A DNA stretch of 64,000 bases from Phoronis australis (Eukaryota > Phoronida > Phoronidae). Positions 34,929 to 46,913 of this stretch are shown in pieces. A program made the position numbers and the translations under genes. The notes under the pieces are model-generated. The model ran no database searches. It saw nothing but the letters and a program-made list of their open reading frames with translations, and had not been told where the DNA came from. Numbering within the stretch: the stretch's first letter is position 1; every line of letters begins with the position of its first letter. The DNA lies in the NCBI GenBank assembly GCA_002633005.1, contig NMRA01000144.1, positions 130,185 through 194,184 of the forward strand, in the 5' to 3' direction.

Positions 34929-36061
34929 CTGCAGCCCATAGTGGTTATGCCCTTGTAAGATTCAATGAGGGTGCTGAAACGTCAATGCCACAAGGTGATG
35001 GAAAATGCTTTTGATGTAAACAACAGAAACAGATAGAATTTCAGCACCCATCTTGTAGAAAATAGTCCCATAAACATTTGGTGATCAAATTGCATATGAT
35101 CAAGTGTTTTTCTTCATTCAGACAACTGTAAGTTGATTAAACAATCCTTGAAACTAAGGTTGGTGATTCTATTTGCATTGGTTTTGTCTTATATCTCAAT
35201 AAATGATTTGATTGTCTACCTGAGACACAAATTATTACTTTCTGGTCTGCGCTTGAATCGTTTGAAAAATACGTTAATGATATATGATTATGAATTCCAT
35301 TGCTTACTATCTCATGATAATTTTCCTATCGTTACGTTGCTGGCATTGCATGTTGTCAAACGTGTTCGGCATGTATGTTTNCATTGTGTCTTTTCTCTCA
35401 AAAGTGCTGTCAGGGATCGTTCTAATGAGATTAATTCGATTTCCAGAATTCCGATGAATGAAAAGAGTGACAATTATTTTCTTATACCATTCCAGAACCC
35501 CTACAACGAATGTACCAAAAGATCCTGCGATGACGTATGTAAATCAAGCGTATCATGTTAACACCAATGGACATGCGATCCCAATTCACAATTTGCCTGT
35601 AGTAAAAATTCCTTAACTGCAGCCCATAGTGGTTATGTAAGATTCAATGAGGGTGCTGAAACGTCAATGCCACAAGGTGATGGAAAATGCTTTTGATGTA
35701 AACAACAGAAACAGATAGAATTTCAGCACCCATCTTGTAGAAAATAGTCCCATGAACATTTGGTGATCAAATTGCGTATGATCAAGTGTTTTTCTTCATT
35801 CAGACAACTGTAAGTTGATTAAACAATCCTTGAAACTAAGGTTGGTGTTTCTATTTGCATTGGTTTTGTCTTATATCTCAATAAATGATTTGATTGTCGA
35901 CCTGAGACACAAATTATTACTTTCTGGTCTGCGCTTGAATCGTTTGAAAAATACGTTAATGATATATGATTATCAATTCCATTGTTTACTATCTCATGAT
36001 AATTTTCCTATCGTTACGTTGCTGGCATTGCATGTTGTCAAACGTGTTCGGCATGTATGTT
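34694..36061. repeat. Near-identical tandem duplication of 0.7 kb
   Basis: 34694-35390 is repeated at 35392-36061 with few substitutions and a short deletion. The single undetermined base at 35391 lies exactly at the junction. Either a recent tandem duplication or an assembly join of two alleles. Confidence 0.9.
35496..35616 (+). CDS. Duplicate of the membrane-protein terminal exon
   Basis: Same acceptor and 40-codon tail as 34808-34928, with one replacement near the end (N to K). If the duplication is real, it offers an alternative last exon with an almost identical tail. Confidence 0.55.
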
Positions 36062-36079
36062 TTAGGGGTTTAAATTCAA

Positions 36080-36510
36080 CGTTTTGTGATTACACTAGAT
36101 GTGTTATGTGAAAAATATAGGCAACGTCTGCTACCTTGTCGTATTTCTGAAAGGCATACGCAAGATTTTGCGCCACGTTGTTGCCGCCGTCACAACCTTC
36201 GGCAAGGGATGCCATAGCACAATAAATGGACAGCCCGGGCGATGAGTCCCTGAATTATTAATAACATAACCGATGAAAAACTTCAATTCGAGGTCCTACA
36301 TTACCACGTTCCAGAACTTCCACCTCTACAGTTGTTTTGTTGACCATGTAGATAACACCGTAAAGCGGAAACATTTAACTTAGTTTATACCGGTGATTTC
36401 AAAAAATCCAAATCACAACTATGTCTGAAAAAATACCCAGCGTAGTAGCAAGTTGCTACCAGTCTGTGAAATAAGTTTGTGAACGGCAAAATCCCCAATC
36501 CAGGACTAAA
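36080..36510. repeat. Dispersed repeat E, copy 2, distal part
   Basis: Matches 29071-29500, including GTTGTTGCCGCCGTCACAAC and CAGAACTT.CACCTC. The minus frame here has stops. Confidence 0.7.
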
Positions 36511-36799
36511 ACGGGATCGCCGTAATTTTCTTCATTGCACGCCATTTCCTAAACTTGTGCGATATCTCTCGGGAAATGATTGCAGCTTCCCAGCAGCAAA
36601 TTTTGTTCTGAAATTAGGTTTAGTGGTATTAAAATACTAAAAACTTGTAATGAAATAATATCATTTCCGGTAATTTGTTACGACATGTACGCAACCCCGT
36701 GGAAACTCACCAATAAGTGACGCAATATTTCATGGCGCCCAAAGCCGACTTAAAAGATCGCACCACAATTTCAGCAAATTTAACTCCAATTTTCCAACA

Positions 36800-37430
36800 C
36801 CGGTAAATATCAAATCTAGTTCAAATTTCCAGGGGCATACCGTGGTTGAGATTTTTGGGGTTTCTGGCTGGCACAACCTTAGTGTAAGTACTCTGTCGTA
36901 GTTAATTTAGTGATCAGTGGCGCGTTTTGAATCATATGGAATTAGCTTTCTGTGATACTTCGAGTGTATGAGGGAGCTAATTTTTTTTGGGGGAGGTGTT
37001 CCTTTTTAGTTTGCAGCAGACTCTTACCAGAGTGCAGTTTGTCCGTTGTAGGTCATTCGGTGTTCAGTGCGTCACACGTGTTCTTTTTAAATTTTGAACG
37101 GTATCTCGAATGTCTAATCTAATTCAAGTTTTCATTGGCATGAAGTTTTTAACACGTGTGTGGGTTTCTGGCGGGCACAACCCAGAATTCTGTCGAGGGG
37201 AATTTAGTGGTCAGTTGCATGCATTGAATTATATGGAATTGATTTTTTTTGTGGTACAGTACCTTGAATGTATTAGCTAGCTCATTTTTGGTTGTCTTTT
37301 TTGGGTTTCTGTAACTTGTCATGAGTTATTCAGTGTTCAGTGTTGCACGATTGTTGGTTTTAAATCAGTTTTTGCCGATACCTCGAATGACTAATCTAGC
37401 TCATTTTGGCCCCCGTTGTTAGGTCCCCAC
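36800..37430. repeat. Degenerate tandem repeat, about 290-bp unit, 2.3 copies
   Basis: Recurring landmarks in order: ATCTAGTTCAAATTT, GGTTTCTGGCTGGCACAAC, AATTTAGTGATCAGT, ATATGGAATTAG and TTCGAGTGTATGAG. They recur about 290 bp later and begin again near 37378. Confidence 0.65.
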
Positions 37431-38710
37431 GGGCAACTCCCAGGGTGCAGACACCGGCAGACATCCATTTTTTACATACTGGAGTTCACTCTAAGGGCTC
37501 AGTGGTCAGATGTTGGTACCTCGTTCATCTGTGCCAAGTGCTCTGGAGCTACCGGTCTATAAAAACTTTATTTACTTGTACACTCCCTGTACACCGCTGG
37601 TAGTGCCGCAAGTTCCTTGAAAACCCCATCTCAGTCTTCGATAACAGCCACTGTTTGTGGTCCAAGATGGTGGACGATCGCAGTGTTCATGTCTTTGCAC
37701 GTCTTAACTGGTTGAGATTAAAAGCTCGATTGACGTGTCATAGCCACCAGTTTCTAAAGAAAGTTGTTTTTATAGTAAATGTTTGGAATAGTTGGAATAG
37801 TAAAATCTAACGACATGGCACAAATAAGCGTAAGGCCATTGTCGATAAAGCACAACCACGGAAATTTTTGTATATTGTGCGTGTATGTTTATTTATTGCT
37901 TGTTTTTATAGTCAAGGGGGAAAATGTCACAGGATAAGTCAGGACAACAGACAGTGCTTGAGAGAAATTGACATTTTTCAAATACCTTTTTTCGTTCAAA
38001 GAAGCTATTTGATAACTAAGCTAACAACAAAGGTGTTATTTTTGACAATTAAACGTTGCTTGGCACTCAGGTAGTCACATCAGTTGTCATGGAGACCTCG
38101 GCAGTTGGTCAGTCGAGTGTACTTCAACAATGTTGTTTTCTTACAAGCACCCCAGTACATCAGCTCTCAGGGCGATCCAACCATACCAAGTGTAAGCATA
38201 GATTCTAATGTGTTGAGCTTGGATCAAAGGCGAGATGGCGTTCACCTTGATGGTCTCAGTATCGAAGTTTCCCTGGAAGGTCTGTAACAGATGACATTAT
38301 AATAGCATAATTGGCGAGGATCCAATGACCAGAATGAGCAAAATTGAACAATTAAAGTTCACGTATTTACTTCAAACAATACTTCAGAGCCTTTTCATTA
38401 AAGCACTTGGATTTTTTCAACGGACGACTATACATTTGTTAGACTGCTTAATCTACACTCGCTCGTAGTCTCTATACAATCTCCAGACGTGCATTTATGA
38501 AGCAAAACACCAACAGACATGATAAACAAACAAGTTAAAGTGTTGCTATATTTGGAGACCACATGTTTCATCATCACGCAATAGGTTAAATGAGCGTGGT
38601 AGCCAAAAGAAGTACAATGTACATGCGAGCCGTCGTTTTGGTTACAGCACATCGATTAAATTCCCACAAAACGCAGAAATTTCATGGGATCAACGTAGAA
38701 CATCGAAACT
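37431..38710. other. Non-coding stretch
   Basis: No firm gene. A frame at 38150-38287 contains RDGVHLD, weakly reminiscent of SGNH hydrolases, but too short to call. Confidence 0.4.
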
Positions 38711-38714
38711 TTAA

Positions 38715-41700
38715 GAGGCAGTCCATATAAAAACCAGTAGATTTTCAAAAATCAGTCTATACGTCAAAATTTAAAACAACTTCGTTTTTTGTACATGGGT
38801 AGGTATCCTAACAAAAACACAAATGCTAAATTTTGTGCACTCAATGACCCCTAATTTCGCCGCTGGAGCATGATAACACAAATTGGCACAATTGGGCATA
38901 TTAGCCGTCTCAAAAATTGCATGTTTTCAGCAACAAAAATGAGTAACATACAAAATGGATCAAAAGCTATATTTTGGTGGCTGAAATAACCAACGTATAC
39001 TGTGCATAATTCTGTGCCATTTATTAAAATCTAACAGTTTTGTGCTAGACAGGGGAGATAATCCACAGACCACTTTTTGGGGCTAATTTTAGTGGCCATT
39101 TTTGTGACCTTCTTACTGCCATAAAACACCTTGTAGCCTTATGTGACGTTTTGAACATACAGTTAAAGAGTTAGTCTTGATGACTGAGCAATAAAAAATC
39201 TTGCCTCAACTTTGCACTTTAGTGAAAATTGTCTTGCAAAACTGTCTATTTTCATAGTTTGGAAATGACGAGCAGAGTTTACAAACCATTTGAACAAACT
39301 TTTAGGCAAGAAGTCTGCTTTAAATAGTTATAGAAACCAAGTCTAAAGTCTTTCAAATGAAAACAAGATGTTTTCTGGGTTTATTACGCGGCTAGTATCA
39401 AAACTGAACCCGATGACCTTTGCCCACTGAGGAAGTCAGTTGAGGTTTAAAGCTTGAGGATTTATAAAAAATGTACGTGTAATCCTCTCGTATTCTTTCA
39501 TTTCTTTTACATAATCAGGTTAATTTAAACACTCTGTACAACTTTTGAATGGAAATAAATGCCTTTAAGATTAAACGAGTAAGAATTGATATTTGTAATG
39601 TCTGGTTTTGAGAGAAGCAAGTGCATTTTAAAAAGACAAAATGGCGGACGATGTCGATGGGCCTTCATGTTCCTTTAGAGTTTATTCTTCAAAAAATCAC
39701 AAAAGCTGTGTGCTTTAGTGAGTCATGTCAAAGACACCACTGAACATTTGAGATACAAGAAACTACTTCACAAAGCAAGGCCTGTTCCAGAGTACGGACT
39801 CGTACTACCCAGAGTCGGTGAATTTCTGACTGAACAGGACCAGTCATGGAAGAGTCAGGTAATGCTGGATGTTACCACTCTGCTCCTCTCCTCCTGAACG
39901 TAGCACCCTTGTCAAATTCTACCGGCATTTCTGTTTCGAGATATGACTTTAGTGAAAGTCAGAATGGAAAGGATCTCTGTGATCGCAAGATCGCTCCACT
40001 CAAACAACATGCAAAGTACTTTGTAGCCGAAAGTAATAATATCATAAACTTTCTGGATTTGAAAGAAGCACTACTTTCCAGTGGCCGTGTGAAGGGATGT
40101 TATGTGTATGCATTTTCAGTCAATGCAACAAAGTCTTTTCCAAAATACTCAGTTCCTGGTATAAGGACATTCCCAAATTCCCACTATTCCATCCAAGGAA
40201 TTCACGTGTGGAAATCATTCCATGTAGATGACGGTAAGTTCTTACAAATACTGAGAAAATGGGAAACCTATTTCTCTAAATTACACTAACATCTCTAGAC
40301 ATGGCGGATTTTCAACACCAAGACTTAAGGTTGGAATTGTATCTAGTGAAGAGCCTCAACAAAAGTTCCCTTGTACCCAGCAAGGTTACTCGAAATTTTT
40401 TGCTACAGACGCAGAACTAGGTCGGCATTTGGATGTGGGTAACCACACTGAACACGTATGACCACATCGCACGACAGTCGTCAGAAATGCTTTTAGATGC
40501 AAGAACCCGGAGCGTCATTTGAGGCAGCCTCAGAGTACAATGTGGATGAGACGAATGCTGAAGCAATAGGTTAGGCATTGAAAAAAGGTAAAAGGTCAAC
40601 AAGATTTTCATCAAAGGTTAAGAACTTTCTGACGAACATATTCGATGAAGGAGAAAGTCAGGTAAAAACTTTCACCCTCGGAAGTGCCAAAATGCCGGGA
40701 GAAAACATTACGCCGAGAACCCACTGTGAAAGTGTAAATTTACCTGTGATGTTAAGTGAATCGCAGATTGGTGGATTTTTTCGAGGTTGTCTGCAGCAAT
40801 GTTTATGACGATGCTATTTCTGCTGAAGATGCTGTTATGTTTACTGAATGAAGTGATAAATGAGCTCAACGTTTAGCCTAGTTTTGTAGCATACCAGTCA
40901 AAGATGTGTGATATATGAAGTCGAGACCGTTACTTCTGTTTACTTCATGTCTGTCATGAAGTAGTCATTAATAAAATTGTCTTTCGCGAATTATTTTCTA
41001 TTAACTGTGAATGTGTACCTTTTTATACCACTGATGATCACACTGGCAGAAATATTCAGCGTTAGGGTGCCCGGTGTGTGTGGGGGGAACACCAGATTTC
41101 TGTCGACTGGTGGCGACTAAAATTTGTAGCAACCAGCAGGGACATTACAATATGAACCCAAAGTTACAATGACTATTGACAAGTTGAAGGATTTTTTGCA
41201 CTGAACACTAGGGGCCGGGGCATATCCACCTTGGGGGGCTTCCTTTGCCTGTGGCACGAACAAGGCAGATAGAAAACAAGGCAGGGGTGAGTTCAGTAAC
41301 ACTAGAACCTCTCTAAAATTTATCCAAAACCACGTGTTCTCATTTAAAATACACGGCAACATCTCGCGAAGTCTTGAATTATAGCAAGGTCCTCGTGTTA
41401 CTGCTCTTATTCTAGATGCGTCTTCAGTCTCCACGTAAACAAAAGCAGCGCCATCTATCATTTAGAAGCACGCATGCCAGTTGATTTACGTACACATTTT
41501 TGTAATAAGTATTAATCATCAATGCCGTTTTCATAGAATGGTAATTAATAATGCCGTCTGCCTTTTCTCCAAAATACAAAGTTTTTATGTCGTGTTTCGC
41601 AAGCTAATTATATGTTCCAAGAGCCCCCTATTGGCAGCAGAGGCAACTGAGAACATGCAAAAGGACGAAGTGCAGTTCGTATAATGCTTCGTACGCAAAA

Positions 41701-42193
41701 ACTACATTAGAGGCAAGATTTTTTATTTTAGATTATAAACAGGTTAGGAATGACCTAACAAGTTATTATAAAGTCAATTTCAGGAAAGGTGCGTTATGGC
41801 TGCTACAGAGTGTCAAATGTGGCCGAAAATGGCTTCAGTGAAAACCTGAAAAATAACCGTTTTTGCCTCACAAATTCAAAACGTATAAATTTAAAAATGG
41901 ATTTTGAAAGTTATGCCATTAAATTATTCAGCCATTGCCATTTCAATTCGTATTATTCATTTGTTTTGACCGTATCATACATGCTAGTAAAATGCATTCA
42001 AACATGCCTACTTCGACGCCCAATTTTGTTGCAAAATTGAGGTACAGGTCATAAAAAGAAAAATAATGAATGAAAATTCTTAAAAAGTGAGGTTTTTCTA
42101 CTTCTTAACAAACCAAACTCATGTGCTAAGTTTCAAAAAAATCGGTGATTTTGGGTATAGACTCTACCTGTTGGTTTTTATATGGAGTCACTC
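38715..42193. mobile_element. TTAA-flanked DNA transposon with zinc-finger protein relic
   Basis: TTAA at 38711-38714 and 42194-42197 borders inverted termini: GAGGCAGTCCATATAAAAAC on the left versus GAGTGACTCCATATAAAAAC on the right read from outside (19 of the first 22 positions agree). Similarity continues with AGTCTATAC.CAAAAT. TTAA duplication and GAG ends suggest Kolobok rather than piggyBac. The relic gene at 39641-40808 lies inside. A dispersed repeat shared with 3600-3700 sits at 41330-41420. Confidence 0.7.
39641..40808 (+). pseudogene. Decayed transposon-borne C2H2 protein
   Basis: Start AAAATGGCGGACG at 39641, then pieces in changing frames: VSHVKDTTEHLRYKK, then YDFSESQNGKDLCDRKIAPL with KQHAKYF and GRVKGC (39930-40110), VPGIRTF..GIHVWKSF (to about 40225), a C2H2-like finger ending AELGRHLDVGNH (about 40374-40447), and ALKKGKRSTRFSSKVKNFL (40575-40632). 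This order matches uncharacterised invertebrate transposon proteins with SEAQ-GKD-CDR, GIxVWRAY, one C2H2 finger and an ALK..K.RF..K segment. Several frame shifts and a missing middle make it non-functional. Confidence 0.6.
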
Positions 42194-42344
42194 TTAAATT
42201 TTTGGTTTGCTAAGCTCTCTAAGTGTATGTCCTATCTCGAAGATAAACGTTGCTGCAGCTCCAGTTGCCCGACTGACAGGCTTAATTGGAGACGGGTCGG
42301 ATTTCACACCAGCTTAGGCTGCCATCCCCTGGATCTCTGACTTC

Positions 42345-42621
42345 AGTTGGAGTTCTTCGTTTCGGGTTCCGCCTTCACCCTCAGCACTTTATTCTCAAGT
42401 TCTCTTTTCTCCTGTTCATAGTCGTGCAGCGCTACTTCAAGCGTTCATGAGCGGCTTCTAATTGGTCCCTCAAGTCTTCTACTTTTGACTTGGAGTACAA
42501 GGCACTGTCAATGGATGTACCATCTTGCGAATGGACGTCGTCTTCACCTTCTTCTTCTTCTTGGACAGCAAGGGGTTTCCTGGTCATCTGGTGGCTGCTC
42601 TCCAGCTTTTCCACCGGAACG
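42345..42621 (-). pseudogene. Coiled-coil relic, possibly gag
   Basis: Minus frame: VPVEKLESSHQMTRKPLAV, an acidic run, SKVEDLRDQLEAAHERLK, then after a shift LHDYEQEKRELENKVLRVKA and stop. Heptad-like charged helices resemble the N-terminal part of retroelement gag proteins, but no decisive motif is present. It abuts the opposite-strand BEL/Pao fragment. Confidence 0.4.
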
Positions 42622-43220
42622 GTGATTCGTCGAAACAACTCAGCGGGCGGAAGTCTGACAACGGAACCAATTCGGTCGGCATCAACAAAGAGATACAACC
42701 AGACATCAGAGAGTGGAATGAACATAAACTCCATCTTAGGTTACACCAAGATGGTGTTGAGTGGGATATCAAGACGCCTACTGCAAGCCACCATGGTGCC
42801 AAATAAGGTCAGTCTGTATGGTTCAACTAGAGAGTAAACATTGAAGCAATATGACGAGGTACCCCAAACGCTAATTGTGAGGTGGAATTGCAGACATATA
42901 ACTGTTTGTCAACTGATCCTGTTCCATTGACGCCTAATTATGCGCTTACATTGCAGTCTGAGCAGCAATTTTCTCCAGACAAATTTGGGAAAGAAAAAAG
43001 CTATGTGAAACATCGTTTTAAACGATTCAATACCTCAGTGACATCTTTTGGTCAAGGTGGAAAAGGGAATATGTGTTGTGTCTTCAACAGAGACATAAGT
43101 GGACAAAACTGCAGAGAAATCTACAAATAGGTCATAATGTGATAGTGCTCGATAAATTACCGAGAAGTGTTTGTATTAAGAGTATCATTGTCAAGAAGGA
43201 CAACAGAGGTCAACTAGGTT
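42592..43220 (+). pseudogene. BEL/Pao pol remnant: integrase end and C-terminal domain
   Basis: Plus frames give ALQLFHRNG..SDNGTNSVGINKEI (second catalytic Asp of integrase), IREWNEHKLHLRLHQDGVEW and TASHHG. After a frame shift come LKQYDEVPQTLIV, PLTPNYALTLQSEQQFSPDK, and then KWTKLQRNLQIGHNVIVLDK. This is the order at the end of BEL/Pao polyproteins (integrase then DUF5641). At least three shifts are present. The VWER segment with the catalytic Glu is not readable. Confidence 0.75.
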
Positions 43221-43384
43221 AACTTTGAATCTATTAGTGATTTAGTCACCCGACATAAAGCAATCCTTCCGAAACAGCCTTCTGTTGAATTCAGTCTCCA
43301 TTACCCTATTATGCTAACTACCTTCAACCCCAAAATTAAGTGCACGGCAGAATCATTTATGAGTTGCAAATCAACAACTGAGTA

Positions 43385-44147
43385 TAAGAAACAATGAATC
43401 TACTACTGAACTTACGGTATGTAGAGATGGCTACGTTGCGTCCTCCTCTCGAGGACTTCATCAGGCCACTGAGTTGTCACCTGACTTGTCATGTGATCCG
43501 TCGTACAGTTTCCGCGGGATTCTCTTCGGCGCCCTATCCCATGTCCTAGGTAAGTGAAACCGCAGCCTCTCCTGTCTACTGAGGCTAGGATTCTCGATTC
43601 TCTCGTAGATAGCTTCTTTGACCCCTCTCCGAAACCAATTTTCTTCTCTATCCAGGATCTTCACATCTTCCATGGCGAAAGATTGGTCTGTGGAAGCCAT
43701 GTGAGTAAAAACTGCTGAATCATAGCAGTCCCCATAACTGGACCTCCGATGCTGGTTGAAACGACTTTTCAGGGCTTGTTTGGTTTCCCCAATATATGCT
43801 GCTCCACACCCCGGTTCCGAGCATGAAATGCCATACACCACATTTGATGGTTTCTCTTTGCTGGTTTTGTCTTTCACATTTAACAGTTGACTCCTTATGG
43901 TGTTAACAGGTTTGAATACAACAGCAATTTCGTGTCCCCTCATATGTGATTTGATCTGATCAGCGATCCCTGGCACAAAAGGCAATGTTACCCTGATGTC
44001 TCCCCTATTGTCAGGCTGCGTGTTCTGGGGCCTGACTCTGTCATGGTTTGCCTTGTGGAATGACCACTTCGGGTAGCCACATCTTTTCACCACTGTTCTG
44101 TTGTGTTCTAATTCAAAATCAATGTCCTCCTCTGTGTTGGGGATGGT
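43385..44147 (-). mobile_element. Penelope-like element fragment, GIY-YIG endonuclease end (copy 2)
   Basis: Inverted relative to copy 1 and collinear with it from ACCATCCCCAACACAG to TGTTTCTTA. The frame is open to a stop at 43461 and the GIY-YIG signature (NVVYGISC..AAYIGETKQALKSRF) is intact. The C-terminal end differs because of a frame change after NPSLSRQ. The reverse transcriptase is absent. Confidence 0.85.
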
Positions 44148-44392
44148 TCTCGCTCGATAATCCAACGTTCTAATCACTCAACTGAGTATGGAAGTTTTAC
44201 AAAATGTTTTTGAAATGATATCTGGCCTCCGAAAAACTGACAATCTGTGATGGGTTGAGACTAGGCCCAATAGGTTTCAGGCGAAATGAAAGTCCCAGCC
44301 CTAAAACCCAAACTTCAAGAAACTGACACCTTGGATTTGTTCAAGGAAATTTCCATAGTTACTTTTCTTTCTGACATATGCCAAGAACTTAA

Positions 44393-46913
44393 AGACCTGG
44401 TCTCAAACTGCCCGTGTGGTTCCAGTATCCGAAAATACTTACCACATAAAATCTTATTTTCGACACCCTTTCTTTATAATTTTCGCCTTTCTTGCCAAAA
44501 GCGATTTTTAACAGTATTTGACCCTTCACTGTGAGCGCATAATTACCGGCTATCATCGGTTATTTCCGTACTCCCATTTCCGGCTCATCAGGTCAGGAAC
44601 TTGTCCTGAACGCCGCCATTTTTTCCTTGTAACTAAATGTGCTATCGCTTGCTCGAAAAGTCTTCATTAACTTGTTTTATTAGTAATACCTCGTGATTCG
44701 TTTTTGTGTGTAGTGTATTTATAGTTTGTAGTGAGTGGTCGTTGGAATGTTACGCGTACGTATTATGTTAAAATAGCATTGGTGTTTAGTTCCTTACGTA
44801 GGGCGGTCGAACCAGAAACCAATATGAGTCGAACAATTTTTTCCGTTTTGATTTTTTCTCGTTTTGAAAAAGTGCTTTGATTTCATCGGAAAGGTAGTGC
44901 ATTCTCCTCAGTAAAAATCGAAAAGTATAAAAATCGGGGCAAGCACTGTAAAGTTATTGCAATTTTTGTGGCGAAATTCGGGTCACTTTGTTTGGATCGC
45001 GTCGGCTATATTGGAGGACAGCGGTATAAGTTACGAGTATAAAACTTTGTGTAAATTGTGAAATTTAGTGAGACATACACTGTACCATTACTTACTATTT
45101 TGCACGATTCAACAATGTTCACCAAATTTTAGCCTCGCAGTTGTTACTTATTAAGTGATAAATGTGCTCACAATTCCCGTTGGACTTCGTCTCATTTCTG
45201 GCGGCACCAACAACATGGCGACTTTTGCTGAACTGCAAGGCATGTTCAACCTGTTACTTTGTAATTTGTGAAGATTTAACGTTGATACATTTTGACAAAC
45301 GTTGCTACAAAAAAGGAAGTCTGTTCAATTTTCGTGTTTTTTGTGCAAAAAATATAAGATAATTCGAATTATTTTACTGTGAATTTCCCATTCAGGTGAT
45401 CTTACACTAAGCTAAAAAAACAGTTGAAATAATTTTGAAATGGTTTTTGTTAGACTATCAACTGCTGTTCAAGGCTTGATTATGTGTCACAAAATGATTC
45501 ATATTTTTCTAAATTTTAGGTCTCAATTGCTTTCAAGTCATGTTTTGTAACTTATTGCTTCTTAATTCAGGTTGTCAAGTCAACAATATGAATAATCTTA
45601 ATTTGAGAAATAAGCTATGTTGGATTGTGAAGCTTCAAGCCTCCAATTCTTGTTCCTTGCAACTTCATATTTTTTAATCATGCTTGTCGAATTCTGGTGT
45701 AAGGAAACACTATTCGGTCACCATGGTTATAGTTACATGTATGTCCACTTTCATATCGTGGAAACATTTGCTGTTGTATAGTGTTTGAAATGCTAAATTT
45801 TGTAAAGTATTGGGCATTTTAAGTTACTTATTATGTTAAAAGGTAGAATCATTTTGGCTTAATGAATAAAAAATGTTAACATTTTGTATTGGACTTGGCA
45901 TACTTATGTGCTCGAACGAGCCCCCTATTTGGAGAAATGGAAAATGGTCTGCCTCAGTTAGAGAAGCACGAACTGCGAAAAAAGTAGAAAACTAGACAAA
46001 AGTCCACTAGAAGACAGGAAGTACCAAAATTAAGCGTTTGCAATTCGTAGGTCTGAACATACCCAGTGAATCTCATAGTAAAAGGTAGACATTCCCAAAA
46101 ATTTCAGCCCCCCATTTTTTTAGGCTTGGTGCGCTCACTATGCAAAGTCTGGGCAAATCTCTGTTGAAAGCCAACAACTTTGCACAGGTCGCGAGAAGAC
46201 CCCAAGTTCTAAATAAACCTCGTTTGAGCGAGCGCTGTGGCCAGGGACCAGGTAGGCCTAAGGGTAGCCTTGGCACAAAGCTGTATAGGCCTACTAACGA
46301 GCTGTATTTTGACGATAGCCTTCATATGGGTAGCTGGCACTGAGGCTAGCTAACCTAAGGGCTGCCGCGGCAGTTTGACATACATGTAGGAGTAACCAGC
46401 CCGTAATTTTATGCAAGTGTCTGAAACGACCTTGGAATATATGTGGCATTTATGATTTGAACATTTTATTTCGACAAAACAGCTTGCAACTGCATGCCTT
46501 TACCGTTCGCCAGTGTCGTGTCTCGATCCGATAGGCTGCGGTCAGATTCCGGCAAAATAATTTCTGTGAAAAATTGTTCGCCACATTTCTTCAGCCAGTT
46601 GTCCGTGTTTTGATTTTATTAAAATTAAGGCGCGATGTCGATTATTCTATCCCTGTTTGCAGGCTAGTAACCGGCACTGCTCCAGTCGCACTGACGGCGT
46701 TTTCTTAGTCTTGGTTCCTGAATGAATTGTACTTCCGGGTTCGCGGCAAGTTCAAAATGGCGGTGGTTCTTCGGGTGAGAATCGTGAGTGGCGCGTTCAT
46801 TAAAACTTTTTTTGAGTACGGATCTTGTATTAGTTATGAGGTAAGTACTTCTTGGGTCCTTATAACATCTTCTAACAATGTAATAGGGGTTACCAACGCG
46901 TGGGACCAGGTCT
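44393..46913. mobile_element. TTAA-flanked DNA transposon, family T1, copy 2
   Basis: TTAA at 44389-44392 and 46914-46917; inverted termini AGACCTGGTCTC and AGACCTGGTCCC read from outside. Collinear with 10753-13327 in the same orientation. No transposase. The stretch 46140-46325 (plus frame QSLGKSLLKANNFAQ..LNKPRLSERCGQ) is open in both copies and may be a second conserved frame. Confidence 0.75.
46757..46840 (+). CDS. Conserved outward-facing first exon (copy 2)
   Basis: Same 28-codon frame as 13171-13254: ATGGCGG start, GTAAGT donor, ETS-like ACTTCCGGG upstream. Replacements are R to K and the last codon V to E; other differences are silent. Confidence 0.45.

Noticed and set aside
38150-38287. 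SGNH-hydrolase tail (RDGVHLD)
   Set aside because: Too short, no other family motif, and no supporting neighbouring exon.
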